Source of the DNA: Syntrophaceae bacterium UBA7520
Lineage (GTDB): Bacteria; Desulfobacterota; Syntrophia; Syntrophales; Smithellaceae
DNA length: 20,109 bases
NCBI GenBank assembly: GCA_002478265.1
Contig: DLNC01000023.1
Coordinates: 1-20,109 of the forward strand
Direction of reading: 5' to 3'
Position numbers and translations under genes: made by a program. Positions 7,208-14,489 of the stretch are shown piece after piece (the first letter of the stretch is position 1; each line of letters opens with the position of its first letter). The notes beneath the pieces were generated by a model. It had not been told where the DNA came from. It saw nothing but the letters and a program-made list of their open reading frames with translations, and ran no database searches.

Positions 7208-8212
7208 ATGTCTGAAAAACGCGATCTTTATCAAAGTTACGGTGAAAAACTGATTGGCTTATTTGTGCGCCTGCTGTTTTCCGGTGAGCGTTACTCATTA
7301 ACGGAGCTTTCCCGTATTCTTAATTGTTCTAAGCAAACGGTGTTGAGGTTGCTTGATAATATCCGCAAATCTTACGGTATCACCATTGAAGAAACAAAAG
7401 AGGGAAACAAAAACTATTACCGCATTAAAAAACCCGCGGCTTCATTGCATAATATTCCGCTGACGGAAGCAGAACTTCAGTCCCTGCAATTATGCAAATC
7501 GTTTACCCAGCATCTTGTAGGCAAAAAGCTCTACGAGGAAGCCACAAGGGCAATTTTCAAAAGCAAGGCGGCGTTGGGGCAGGAAGGCAAGATTAGCGAG
7601 TGTAATTTTTCCGCAATGTTTCCCGGCACAATCGATTACACGCCGCACCATCAGATTATTCATACTTTAATTGACGCGATGGAAAAGAGAAAAGTCTGCA
7701 AGCTGACTTATCATGCCATAGAAGCCAACCGACCAAAAACATTTCATATTAAGCCGATTAAGCTTTTTTCTTACAATGATGCCGTGTATCTGCACGCGCA
7801 AAAGGCTAAAGAACCGGGCAAGCCCTACAATGCTCCCAAATACGACCCGCTTCTGGCCGTGCATCGCATGAAAGCTGTGGAGATGACAAATATCAGTTTT
7901 CAGCCGGAACCATTTGATTTTGAGAAAACATTTAATCAGCATTTCGGCGTGATGAAAGATGAGGCTTTTGAAGTGGAAGTGGAATTCAGTGGCTGGGCGG
8001 CTTCTTTTAGTGCAGAGCGTAGATGGAGCCCGAATCAGCAAATTATAAAAAAGAGCAAAAATAAAGTTTTATTAAAATTCACTGCGTCTTCTGCACCGGA
8101 GGTGAAAAGCTGGCTGCTCTCCTTCGGTGATAATGCAACGCTTATTGAACCTAAATGGCTGGTTAAGGAAATAAAAGTGCAAGTCGACAATATGGCAAAA
8201 TGTTATAATTAA
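7208..8212 (+). CDS. WYL-domain transcriptional regulator
   Basis: This 334-residue regulator has an N-terminal winged helix-turn-helix (about residues 15-60: YSLTELSRILNCSKQTVLRL followed by a short wing) and a C-terminal WYL module (about 150-215: KLTYHAIEANRPKTFHIKPI, then SYNDAVYLHAQ). WYL proteins sense nucleic acid or nucleotide ligands and often control defence and DNA-damage loci. I prefer the ATG at 7208 to a GTG nine bases upstream, because AAGGTGA lies just 5 bases before the ATG and the GTG has no ribosome binding site. It is divergent from the AAA-led operon across 159 bases that hold repeated GGCACGAT half-sites, so it probably controls both directions. Its stop is followed by a 156-base AT-rich gap. 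Confidence 0.9.
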   Translation: MSEKRDLYQSYGEKLIGLFVRLLFSGERYSLTELSRILNCSKQTVLRLLDNIRKSYGITIEETKEGNKNYYRIKKPAASLHNIPLTEAELQSLQLCKSFTQHLVGKKLYEEATRAIFKSKAALGQEGKISECNFSAMFPGTIDYTPHHQIIHTLIDAMEKRKVCKLTYHAIEANRPKTFHIKPIKLFSYNDAVYLHAQKAKEPGKPYNAPKYDPLLAVHRMKAVEMTNISFQPEPFDFEKTFNQHFGVMKDEAFEVEVEFSGWAASFSAERRWSPNQQIIKKSKNKVLLKFTASSAPEVKSWLLSFGDNATLIEPKWLVKEIKVQVDNMAKCYN

Positions 8213-8368
8213 ATTGTTTTGTTTGCTTGGTAACTCGCAGTTTCTGCGATGGTTGGAGAGTATAAAATTTGTGGACTTGTATTGGAGCTTTTTTACTTAT
8301 CCTTTTAAATATTTTCACTATTTTATATTTTGATAATATATTTAGACAATACTTGAGGGGGTGCGCTT
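8213..8368 (+). promoter_or_regulatory. AT-rich gap with small hairpin and weak promoter for the downstream nuclease-like gene
   Basis: A perfect 6-bp stem, TCGCAG (8235-8240) and CTGCGA (8244-8249) with a TTT loop, follows the WYL stop. It has no T-run after it, so it is at best a weak terminator. TTTTCA (8312-8317) and TAATAT (8334-8339) with a 16-base spacer are a possible promoter. A strong GAGGGGGTG ribosome binding site occupies 8355-8363. Confidence 0.35.
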
Positions 8369-8899
8369 ATGGGATCGGCAAAAATAACTGTTGGGCAAGT
8401 CGAAAAATATATAGAGCAAAAGCTCAATAAGAAGCTTCAAAATGACCTCAAAAAATTAAGGATGATTAAAGAGGCTGACCTAGAGTGTTGTGCTTATTTT
8501 CATCTTCGTAAATATCTATATCGGGATTCTTCCTGGAAAATATTTGCGAGAAAACACTCGTTGCACACAGAGCATTATATTGATCTTCTGTTGTTTAGAA
8601 AGAATACACCACGTATAGCATTAGAATTAAAGTGGAATAAACAAACAATTGGAAACAAAGACAAAGAGAGTCTCTCCAAAAGCATAAAGAAGCTTCGTGT
8701 TAACCGTGCTTATTTTATTTCAACAATAACTGGTAAAAAATCTTGTCAAGACAAGCTATCTAATAAAAAAATAGACGCATATACTATTAAGGGAATTTTT
8801 ATTCCTATTGGAGAACTTATTCAGGGGTGGCATAGTCGTCGAAAAAAATTCATGTCCGAGATGTCGAAAGGAAAAGCAAAACATAAAAGATCGACTTAG
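8369..8899 (+). CDS. Small PD-(D/E)XK nuclease-like protein
   Basis: This 176-residue basic protein has a compact nuclease-fold signature: Glu39 (IKEADLECCAYFHLRKYL), Asp72 (HYIDLLLF), and Glu86 with Lys88 (RIALELKWNK), followed by a helix with KESLSKSIKKL. This is the E / D / ExK layout of PD-(D/E)XK enzymes, where these residues hold the catalytic metal. The C-terminus (RRKKF, then KGKAKHKRST) is strongly basic and may contact nucleic acid. The start is fixed by GAGGGGGTG 5 bases before the ATG. It is transcribed on the same strand as the WYL regulator, apparently as a separate unit, and is the last gene before the composition changes. No family name is claimed. Confidence 0.75.
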   Translation: MGSAKITVGQVEKYIEQKLNKKLQNDLKKLRMIKEADLECCAYFHLRKYLYRDSSWKIFARKHSLHTEHYIDLLLFRKNTPRIALELKWNKQTIGNKDKESLSKSIKKLRVNRAYFISTITGKKSCQDKLSNKKIDAYTIKGIFIPIGELIQGWHSRRKKFMSEMSKGKAKHKRST

Positions 8900-9120
8900 C
8901 AAACAGATAAAGATAATTGCTAATCTATTGAAGAACTTAATTATTTTGACCTTGATAGTTAGAAATAACTGACGAAAACACAAAAAACTGTCATTCCCTT
9001 GTTTGACAAGGGAATCCAGAAGGACAAAATAAAAACTGGATTACCCGGTCAAGCCGGGTAATGACACAATGATAGATCGCCGCGCCCTTATAAAGCAGGA
9101 CTCGCGATGACAAAAAGAGT
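8900..9120. other. Gene-free junction between AT-rich accessory DNA and GC-richer core-like DNA
   Basis: Bases 8900-8988 are AT-rich with no feature I can support. Bases 8989-9066 hold the nested inverted repeat described separately. Bases 9067-9120 are GC-richer and include CTCGCGATGACA, which resembles the end of a second copy of the same repeat class. No convincing promoter or ribosome binding site was found for the gene starting at 9121. Confidence 0.5.
8989..9066. repeat. 78-bp nested inverted repeat (REP/MITE-like)
   Basis: The element begins TGTCATTCCC and ends CCGGGTAATGACA, with two 31-base arms around a 16-base A-rich centre. Each arm is itself a hairpin: CCCTTG-TTTGA-CAAGGG in the left arm and ACCCGG-TCAAG-CCGGGT in the right. 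The stems of the two arms differ, yet both remain perfectly paired, so the changes are compensatory. The arm tips (TGTCATT, AATCCAG / CTGGATT, AATGACA) are perfect inverted copies. It resembles the dispersed TGTCATTCC/GGAATCCAG repeats seen in many Proteobacteria. Confidence 0.8.
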
Positions 9121-10431
9121 ATGAGCTCGATTGACAAACTAAAACGCCTGACCGGCGAAAAAACTACAAAGCCCATCGCGCCTTCGGAAAAACAGGCGCG
9201 AATTGATGATCTGCGCCGGCGGATGGACATGATTCTTTCGCGTCGGCCCCAGGCGCAAACTGCCGCGCCCAAAAAAGAATTCTGGGGAGAAACCATCGCT
9301 CTGGAAAAAATAGTCAGAGGCGAGGAAGTAGAAAACAGGCATGGCAAATTTTTTCTGGCAAGCGACATCATGGCCGGCAGCTGCCGCCACGGAAAGCGCA
9401 ACATCTGCGAAGCCCTTAATTTGGATATGCACGCCGCAGCGGTTTTGGCCGGCGACTACACTTTAAGCAACTGCCGCTGTGAGGAAGGCCTTTTCCTCGA
9501 TACGGAAACAACCGGCCTTGCCGGCGGCACGGGCACGATTGCCTTTTTAATCGGCCTGGGCTGGTTTGAAGAAGGCGCTTTTCATATCCGGCAGATTTTC
9601 GCGCGCGATTTTTCCGAAGAGCGCGCCGCGCTTGCCTATCTTGCCGAAATTGCCGCCCAAAAGAATTTTCTGGTCACTTTCAACGGCAAGGCCTTTGACG
9701 TCAATCTTTTGTCCACGCGCTTTATTATGAACCGGCTGAAGAGCGATCTTGTCACTTTGCCCCATCTGGATTTGCTCCATCCCTCCAGGCGCATTTTGGG
9801 GCATCGGCTCGAAAACAGCAAGCTGGGAACGCTGGAGGCCGAAGTGCTGGGGGTTTTTCGCGAAGGCGATATTCCCGGCTGGGAAATTCCCCAGCGTTAT
9901 TTTGACTGGCTAAAGCAAAGAGACGGGCGGCTTTTGGAATCAATATTTGAACACAATAAAATTGATGTTATTTCCATGGCCACGCTCACGGCGCATCTGA
10001 CGGAAATTCTCTGCGCTAAACAGGAAGTGCAAAATTCACACGCGGACGATTATCTGGCGGCGGCAAGACTCCTTTTTAAAAGGCGCGAGACCGAACGCGC
10101 CGGAAAAATTCTGGATGTCTTTAACGAAAACCAAGCGGGCAATGAACTATCACACATCTCCAAAAAAGAATTGGCCTCTTTATACAAACGCACCGGGCGC
10201 TGGGAAAAGGCAACGCAAATCTGGCAGGAGCTTCTGCAAATAGCGCCCGCGGATTTTTCCGCCGTATCGGAGATGGCCAAATGGCTGGAACATCGCGCCC
10301 GTGATTACAACGCGGCGAAAATGCTCGTGGAGAGCGCGCTCAGTCAGAACAACGTTTTTTCACCGGACGAAAAAGAATCCCTCGCGCATCGCTTGAAGCG
10401 GCTTAAAACAAAAAGCGAAAAGACAAACTGA
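9121..10431 (+). CDS. RNase H-like/DEDD exonuclease-domain protein with TPR-like tail
   Basis: This 436-residue protein resembles the YprB/RNase_H_2-type group. An N-terminal charged region (1-55) precedes a DEDD exonuclease-like domain at about 120-295: Asp127 and Glu129 (LFLDTETTGLAGG), Asp193 (FNGKAFDVNLL), Asp217 (LPHLDLLH) and Asp282 (HNKIDVISM). These are the acidic residues that hold two metals in 3'-5' exonucleases of this fold. The tail (about 300-430) has TPR-like helices, such as ELASLYKRTGRWEKATQIWQ. The function is probably cytoplasmic nucleic-acid processing; the substrate is unknown. The ribosome binding site is weak and close to the start. The stop lies 5 bases from the stop of the convergent AMP-ligase gene, leaving no room for a conventional terminator. 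Confidence 0.85.
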   Translation: MSSIDKLKRLTGEKTTKPIAPSEKQARIDDLRRRMDMILSRRPQAQTAAPKKEFWGETIALEKIVRGEEVENRHGKFFLASDIMAGSCRHGKRNICEALNLDMHAAAVLAGDYTLSNCRCEEGLFLDTETTGLAGGTGTIAFLIGLGWFEEGAFHIRQIFARDFSEERAALAYLAEIAAQKNFLVTFNGKAFDVNLLSTRFIMNRLKSDLVTLPHLDLLHPSRRILGHRLENSKLGTLEAEVLGVFREGDIPGWEIPQRYFDWLKQRDGRLLESIFEHNKIDVISMATLTAHLTEILCAKQEVQNSHADDYLAAARLLFKRRETERAGKILDVFNENQAGNELSHISKKELASLYKRTGRWEKATQIWQELLQIAPADFSAVSEMAKWLEHRARDYNAAKMLVESALSQNNVFSPDEKESLAHRLKRLKTKSEKTN

Positions 10432-10436
10432 GGTTA

Positions 10437-11822
10437 TCAATCTTTATCGGCAAGAAACATCTGCTCTATTTTTTGCCGGTCAATCTTGCCGGTCGGCGTG
10501 GTGGCGATGTGCGGGACTATTTTCACGCGCCGGGGTACGGCGTAGGGCTCGAGCATTTCCATCATCAGTTTTTTCAGGTGCGTTTCGGTAAGATCGCAAG
10601 CCACCAGCGCGGCAATGACGCTTTCGCGCCCTTTCTCCGTGGGCAGGGAAATAACCACCGCTTCCTGCACGGTAGGCAGTGTTTTGATTTTATTTTGGAC
10701 TTCGATCAAATCCACTCTTTTACCCGCAACTTTCACAATGCCGTCGGCGCGCCCTAAAAGCATGAAGCGGTTGTCTTTGTCCGGGGCGGCTTCGTCTCCG
10801 GTCATGCAAAAGCCCTCCGCGTCGCGCGACATTTCCTCAGAGGCAAAATCAGATTTGATGCAGAGCCGCTTACCGTTCAAGCCGTTGATTTTCCACGTTA
10901 CAACATCGAAAGGTTTCCAGCTTTCCGTGTGTTCGCTGATACTGCGCGCGGCAATGCCGCCTGTTTCCGTGGAGCCGTAGATTTCCGTTATGCCCAAGCC
11001 GGTTTTTTTATAGAAGTTCGCGGCGTCGGCGCGGCCCAGCGCGCCGGATGAAGAAAAGGCGATGCGCAAAGACGCGACCGACAAATTATCCACCTGCAGG
11101 GCGCGGTAATGGGCGGGCACGCTGATGAGCACGGTGGCTTTATGCTTGTTGATTGCGGAAATTATCTCCTGCGGAAAAGTGTAGATGTCCGGCAGAATCT
11201 GCGCCCGCGCGGCAAAAGGCGCCAGAACAGAAAAAAGAAGTCCATAAATGTGATATGGCGGCACGGTGGCGACAAATAAATCGTCTTGCGTTAACTGAAA
11301 TTTTTCCTTTAAGTAAAATCCTTCAGCCAAAAGATTGCGCGGTGATTTTGTCCAGACCCTGGGTTTGCCCGTGGAGCCGCCGGTGAAAAGGCGTAAAAAC
11401 GGTTTGTCCGGGTCGCGCAGTTCGTCTTGTTTCAGATCGGAGATTTTCCCTGATAAAGGAGTGATGACTTCCACGCCCGATGGCAATTCTTCCGGATGAT
11501 CGGCAATCGCGACATCAAAACCGGTGGCTTCATGCATTTCCATAAGCGCGTGCGCGGAAAAGGAATAGGGAAGAATCAACTGGCAGGCGCCGGACAGTGA
11601 GGCCAGAATACAGGCGGCAGTTACCGATTTTTTCTCGGTGCACAGGCAAAGGGTTTTATCCCTACCGCGGGAGGCCAGCATTTTTTTGATGCCCGCGGCC
11701 AGTTCAAAAACCTCTCCGTAGCTGTAGCCGGATAAAGTGAAATCCCTGCGGCACAAATCCGCGGACGGATTCAGGATGTTTTTGTAAAAATTATCAAATT
11801 TTTCTCTGTGCGTGGCGGCCAT
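10437..11822 (-). CDS. AMP-dependent acyl/aryl-acid ligase of the lipid/polyene cluster
   Basis: This 461-residue member of the adenylate-forming (ANL) superfamily activates a carboxylic acid as acyl-AMP and passes it to a thiol, either CoA or an ACP. Motifs: P-loop FTGGSTGK (146-153), YGSTETGG (282-289), TGD (341-343), GRADGIVKVAGKRV (357-370) and the C-terminal catalytic Lys446 in TPTGKIDR. It is shorter than typical 500-600-residue acyl-CoA synthetases, consistent with the compact ligases of aryl-polyene-type clusters. It is divergent from the dehydratase across 171 bases with a stem-loop and promoter-like elements, so it is probably co-regulated with that operon and supplies its starter. 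No clear Shine-Dalgarno precedes the ATG. Confidence 0.9.
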   Translation of the reverse strand: MAATHREKFDNFYKNILNPSADLCRRDFTLSGYSYGEVFELAAGIKKMLASRGRDKTLCLCTEKKSVTAACILASLSGACQLILPYSFSAHALMEMHEATGFDVAIADHPEELPSGVEVITPLSGKISDLKQDELRDPDKPFLRLFTGGSTGKPRVWTKSPRNLLAEGFYLKEKFQLTQDDLFVATVPPYHIYGLLFSVLAPFAARAQILPDIYTFPQEIISAINKHKATVLISVPAHYRALQVDNLSVASLRIAFSSSGALGRADAANFYKKTGLGITEIYGSTETGGIAARSISEHTESWKPFDVVTWKINGLNGKRLCIKSDFASEEMSRDAEGFCMTGDEAAPDKDNRFMLLGRADGIVKVAGKRVDLIEVQNKIKTLPTVQEAVVISLPTEKGRESVIAALVACDLTETHLKKLMMEMLEPYAVPRRVKIVPHIATTPTGKIDRQKIEQMFLADKD

Positions 11823-11853
11823 AAAAGCACTTTTTACCGGTTAAATTTGCTGC

Positions 11854-11882
11854 AATCTAATGTAAAATATGAAAAAAATCAA
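11854..11882 (-). promoter_or_regulatory. Candidate promoter of the AMP-ligase gene
   Basis: On the minus strand, TTGATT (11882-11877) and TAGATT (11859-11854) are separated by 17 bases, about 30 bases upstream of the ATG. The -35 hexamer overlaps the outer arm of the adjacent inverted repeat. Confidence 0.45.
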
Positions 11883-11916
11883 TGAGTGCTTTGCGGGAGA
11901 AAGCATGTAATTGATT
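11877..11916. promoter_or_regulatory. 40-bp nested inverted repeat in the divergent promoter region
   Basis: The outer arms AATCAAT (11877-11883) and ATTGATT (11910-11916) and the inner arms TGCTTT (11887-11892) and AAAGCA (11900-11905) are both perfect inverted copies around a 7-base centre. It lies between the two divergent start codons and has no T-run, so an operator is more likely than a terminator. Confidence 0.5.
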
Positions 11917-11944
11917 GATTTAACATGATAAAAAAATGATTTTG

Positions 11945-11974
11945 TTGACTTTAACGGGTTTTTCTCATTATCTT
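11945..11974 (+). promoter_or_regulatory. Candidate promoter of the dehydratase-led operon
   Basis: TTGACT (11945-11950) is followed after 18 bases by TATCTT (11969-11974), which would start transcription about 12 bases before the ATG at 11994. The leader would be very short, and no Shine-Dalgarno is visible. Confidence 0.4.
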
Positions 11975-11993
11975 ACCAAAGATTTAAAAAACT

Positions 11994-12431
11994 ATGACGC
12001 TTAACATCGATATTGACAGCATTATCCCGCATCGCGCGCCGATAAAGATTATCAGCGAAGTAATCGAGGCGCGGGAAGACACGGGCGTAACAGTTGCGGA
12101 GGTAAACCCCGCCTGGCCGCTCTTTGCCGACGGCGCGGTGAATGCTCTAGTGCTGATTGAAGCGGTCGCACAGACGGCAGCGGTTATCGAGGGCTATAAA
12201 AGGATCAAACAGGGAAAAGACAGCGTAAAAGGATGGCTGGTGGGAGTCAAAAGCGCGCGCTTTCATCTGGAAAAAATTCCCGCGGGCACAAAAATTACGG
12301 TGTTTGTCGAAAGCAAGTATTCGCTGGATAATTACGCCGTCATTGAAGGAACCGTTAAAAGCGAAAATAATATTCTAGCCACCATGGTTTTGCAGGCGCT
12401 GCGCCTGAACGAAGACGATATAAAACAATAA
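11994..12431 (+). CDS. Hot-dog-fold 3-hydroxyacyl-ACP dehydratase-like protein
   Basis: This 145-residue single hot-dog domain has the FabZ-type catalytic pair: His13 in IIPHRAPIKII and Glu56 in ALVLIEAVAQTAAVIEG. It would dehydrate a 3-hydroxyacyl-ACP to a trans-2-enoyl-ACP, in series with the ketosynthase and ketoreductase encoded downstream. The loop before Glu56 (FADGAVNALVLIE) differs from the usual housekeeping FabZ motif, as expected for the dehydratases of aryl-polyene-type clusters rather than for general fatty-acid synthesis. It is the first gene of the rightward operon, and the ketoreductase starts 24 bases after its stop. The start is the first ATG after the promoter-like element, with only a weak ribosome binding site. 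Confidence 0.85.
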   Translation: MTLNIDIDSIIPHRAPIKIISEVIEAREDTGVTVAEVNPAWPLFADGAVNALVLIEAVAQTAAVIEGYKRIKQGKDSVKGWLVGVKSARFHLEKIPAGTKITVFVESKYSLDNYAVIEGTVKSENNILATMVLQALRLNEDDIKQ

Positions 12432-12454
12432 TTTTTGAGGAGAGCGTTAATCAA

Positions 12455-13183
12455 ATGAGTGAAAAAAAGGTAGCAATCATCACCGGCGCGAGCCGCGGCA
12501 TCGGTAGAGCCACGGCCGTGGAACTTGCCAAAACCGGTTATTATGTCGTGATAAATTATCAGACCAACGAAAACGCGGCGAAAGAAACTTTGCGGCAGGT
12601 GCGCGAAGCCGGCTCCGAGGGAGAAATCGCACGATTTGACGTGGTGGACGCGCAACAGACCGCGGAAAAAATCAAGGATATAATCGAGAGGCTCAAGAAA
12701 ATTCAGGTGCTGGTGAATAACGCCGGCATTACCGCCGACGGGCTTTTTATGATGATGGGCGATGATGAATGGGACAGCGTAATCAACACCACGCTCAAGG
12801 GTTTTTTCAATGTGACCAAACCAATTCTGCGGGAAATGGTCAAGGCACGCTGCGGTTCTATTGTCTGCGTTTCTTCCGCTTCAGGAATCATGCCTAACCG
12901 CGGCCAGGCCAATTACGCCGCGGCCAAAGCGGGCATAATCGGCGCGGTGCGTTCACTTTCCAAAGAAGTGGCGCGCTTTGGTGTCCGCGTGAACGCGGTG
13001 GCACCAGGTTTGATTGAAACAGAAATGACAGAAGGCTCGCCGGTGGCGGTAATGACAAAAATGATCCCCATGGAACGCGCCGGCAAACCTGAAGAAGTGG
13101 CCAGCGTGATTTCTTTCCTTTGTTCTCCGGGCGCTTCCTACATCACTGGTGAAGTTATCAGCATTAACGGAGGCCTCTTTTAA
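12455..13183 (+). CDS. FabG-like 3-ketoacyl-ACP reductase (short-chain dehydrogenase)
   Basis: This 242-residue classical SDR has the cofactor motif TGASRGIG (10-17), NNAG (88-91), the catalytic residues Ser141, Tyr154 and Lys158 (GQANYAAAKAG), and the C-terminal SYITGEVISINGGLF typical of FabG. It would reduce 3-ketoacyl-ACP to 3-hydroxyacyl-ACP with NAD(P)H. GAGGAG upstream is the ribosome binding site, with a rather long spacer of about 12 bases. Its TAA overlaps the ATG of the LolA-like gene by one base (TAATG), so the two are translationally coupled. Since the ACP and ketosynthase lie in the same cluster, it is probably dedicated to this pathway, although sequence alone cannot exclude a housekeeping role. 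Confidence 0.92.
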   Translation: MSEKKVAIITGASRGIGRATAVELAKTGYYVVINYQTNENAAKETLRQVREAGSEGEIARFDVVDAQQTAEKIKDIIERLKKIQVLVNNAGITADGLFMMMGDDEWDSVINTTLKGFFNVTKPILREMVKARCGSIVCVSSASGIMPNRGQANYAAAKAGIIGAVRSLSKEVARFGVRVNAVAPGLIETEMTEGSPVAVMTKMIPMERAGKPEEVASVISFLCSPGASYITGEVISINGGLF

Positions 13184-13818
13184 TGCGGCACGCAAAATTA
13201 TCATTTTTATTTATTATCGGCGGACTTTTTCTGGCGGCAGCGCTTATGATAGCCCATGCCGCGGAAGACAGTTTCGCTCGGCTGCGTAAAAACGCCGCGG
13301 AAATTAAAACGATTCGGGCCGCGTTTATTCAGACAAAATCAATGAAAATTTTGGCCAAGCCGCTTATTTCCGAGGGACTCTTCTTTTTTGCCGCGCCGGA
13401 CTCTTTTCGCTGGGAGTACAAAAAACCGTTAAGGAGCGTGGTCATAAATCACCGCGGTGAAACCAAACGCTATATCTTTTCGAGCGGAAAAATGGTCGAA
13501 GACCAAAGTGGCGGCGTGCAGGCGATGAAAATAGTGCTGGGTGAAATCACTTCCTGGATGAGCGGCAAATTCGACCAGAATCCCTCCTTCCAGGCCGCTT
13601 TAAAAGACAAAGGAGAAATCAAGGAAATAATCATGACGCCTACGGCAAAAAACATGGAAGGCATGATTGAAAAAATCGTCATCACTCTTTCGTCAAAGGA
13701 TAAAGCAGTGAGAACGGTTAACATCATTGAAAGTGCCAGCGCGCAAACCAGAATCGACTTCAAAAACACGCTCATCAATAAACCGTTGCCTGAATCAATA
13801 TTTCAGGATGTCGAATGA
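13183..13818 (+). CDS. LolA-like periplasmic lipid/lipoprotein carrier
   Basis: This 211-residue protein has a Sec signal peptide: basic MRHAK, a hydrophobic core to about residue 22, and a probable AHA cleavage site near residue 26. The mature part is LolA-like: IKTIRAAFIQTKSM, then SEGLFFFAAPDSFRWEY followed by KKPLRSVV, where an open beta-barrel binds acyl chains in the family. LolA proteins of this divergent type accompany aryl-polyene and related clusters, where they are thought to help move the lipid product across the periplasm. The location supports that role over general lipoprotein transport. It overlaps the previous gene by 1 base and the next by 4 (ATGA). Confidence 0.85.
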   Translation: MRHAKLSFLFIIGGLFLAAALMIAHAAEDSFARLRKNAAEIKTIRAAFIQTKSMKILAKPLISEGLFFFAAPDSFRWEYKKPLRSVVINHRGETKRYIFSSGKMVEDQSGGVQAMKIVLGEITSWMSGKFDQNPSFQAALKDKGEIKEIIMTPTAKNMEGMIEKIVITLSSKDKAVRTVNIIESASAQTRIDFKNTLINKPLPESIFQDVE

Positions 13819-14489
13819 AATTAGCGCCGCTGATCATCTTGTTTCTTTTTGTCGCAGGTTGCCAGACGCTGCCGGTTATCAAAGAACCGCTCCCATCTGA
13901 AAAAACCTCTCTGGCATGCCCTTTCCCTTTTTTGCATAAGCCCGCCACGCTTATTCACGCCATTGAAGCGCGCATGGCCGGAAGCGCGAAAAGCGCCGTG
14001 ATCGGCATCACTTCGGCCAATCCCGCCACGCGAGAGCTTTCCTGCGCGATTATGACGGCGGAAGGAATGGTGCTTTTCGAAGCAAAAGAAAGCGCGGGAA
14101 CGCTTTATGTCAGCCGCGCCCTGCCGCCTTTTGACGCGCCCGCCTTCGCGCAAAATATGATCAATGATATCAAGCTGATTTTTTTCTCTCCGGAAGGAAA
14201 TTTGCAGAAAGCCGGTTTTTTGCCCACGGGCGACGCAGTCTGCCGCTGGCGCAGCCAAAACGCGGCGATTATCGACGTGCGGGAAGACGGCAATGACAAA
14301 GTGGAAATTCTTCGCTACAGCTCCTGCGGAAAATTAAAACGCCAGATAAAGTTCAGCAATCTGGCGAACAATTACTATCAAAATATTGAATTGCACGCGC
14401 GGGAGCTGGCTAATTATTCTTTGCTGATGAACCTGATCGAGGTTCAATCTCTTCCCGCAACAAACAAAAATCGAACGGGAAAAAAATAA
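13815..14489 (+). CDS. Outer-membrane lipoprotein (DUF3261-like by context)
   Basis: This 224-residue lipoprotein precursor starts with MKLAPLIILFLFVAGCQTLP. The VAGC lipobox places the acylated cysteine at residue 16; Gln follows at +2, which is compatible with outer-membrane sorting. The mature protein has paired beta-strand-like segments and a C-terminal YSSCGKLKRQIKFSNLANNY stretch. A small lipoprotein of this size beside a LolA-like protein and biosynthetic genes matches the DUF3261 lipoproteins of aryl-polyene-type clusters. I base that family name on context and general appearance rather than on a diagnostic motif. Its start overlaps the LolA stop (ATGA), and its stop overlaps the next start (TAATG), so this is a tightly coupled block. 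Confidence 0.8.
   Translation: MKLAPLIILFLFVAGCQTLPVIKEPLPSEKTSLACPFPFLHKPATLIHAIEARMAGSAKSAVIGITSANPATRELSCAIMTAEGMVLFEAKESAGTLYVSRALPPFDAPAFAQNMINDIKLIFFSPEGNLQKAGFLPTGDAVCRWRSQNAAIIDVREDGNDKVEILRYSSCGKLKRQIKFSNLANNYYQNIELHARELANYSLLMNLIEVQSLPATNKNRTGKK

Noticed and set aside
7667..8041. 124-residue minus-strand open frame within the WYL gene
   Set aside because: It has no domain or ribosome binding site and lies opposite the conserved WYL module.
8235..8249. Intrinsic terminator after the WYL gene
   Set aside because: The 6-bp stem is perfect but no run of T follows.
8991..9404. 137-residue minus-strand open frame starting inside the exonuclease-like gene
   Set aside because: It runs through the inverted repeat and opposite a gene with a complete DEDD motif; its composition looks like translated repeat.
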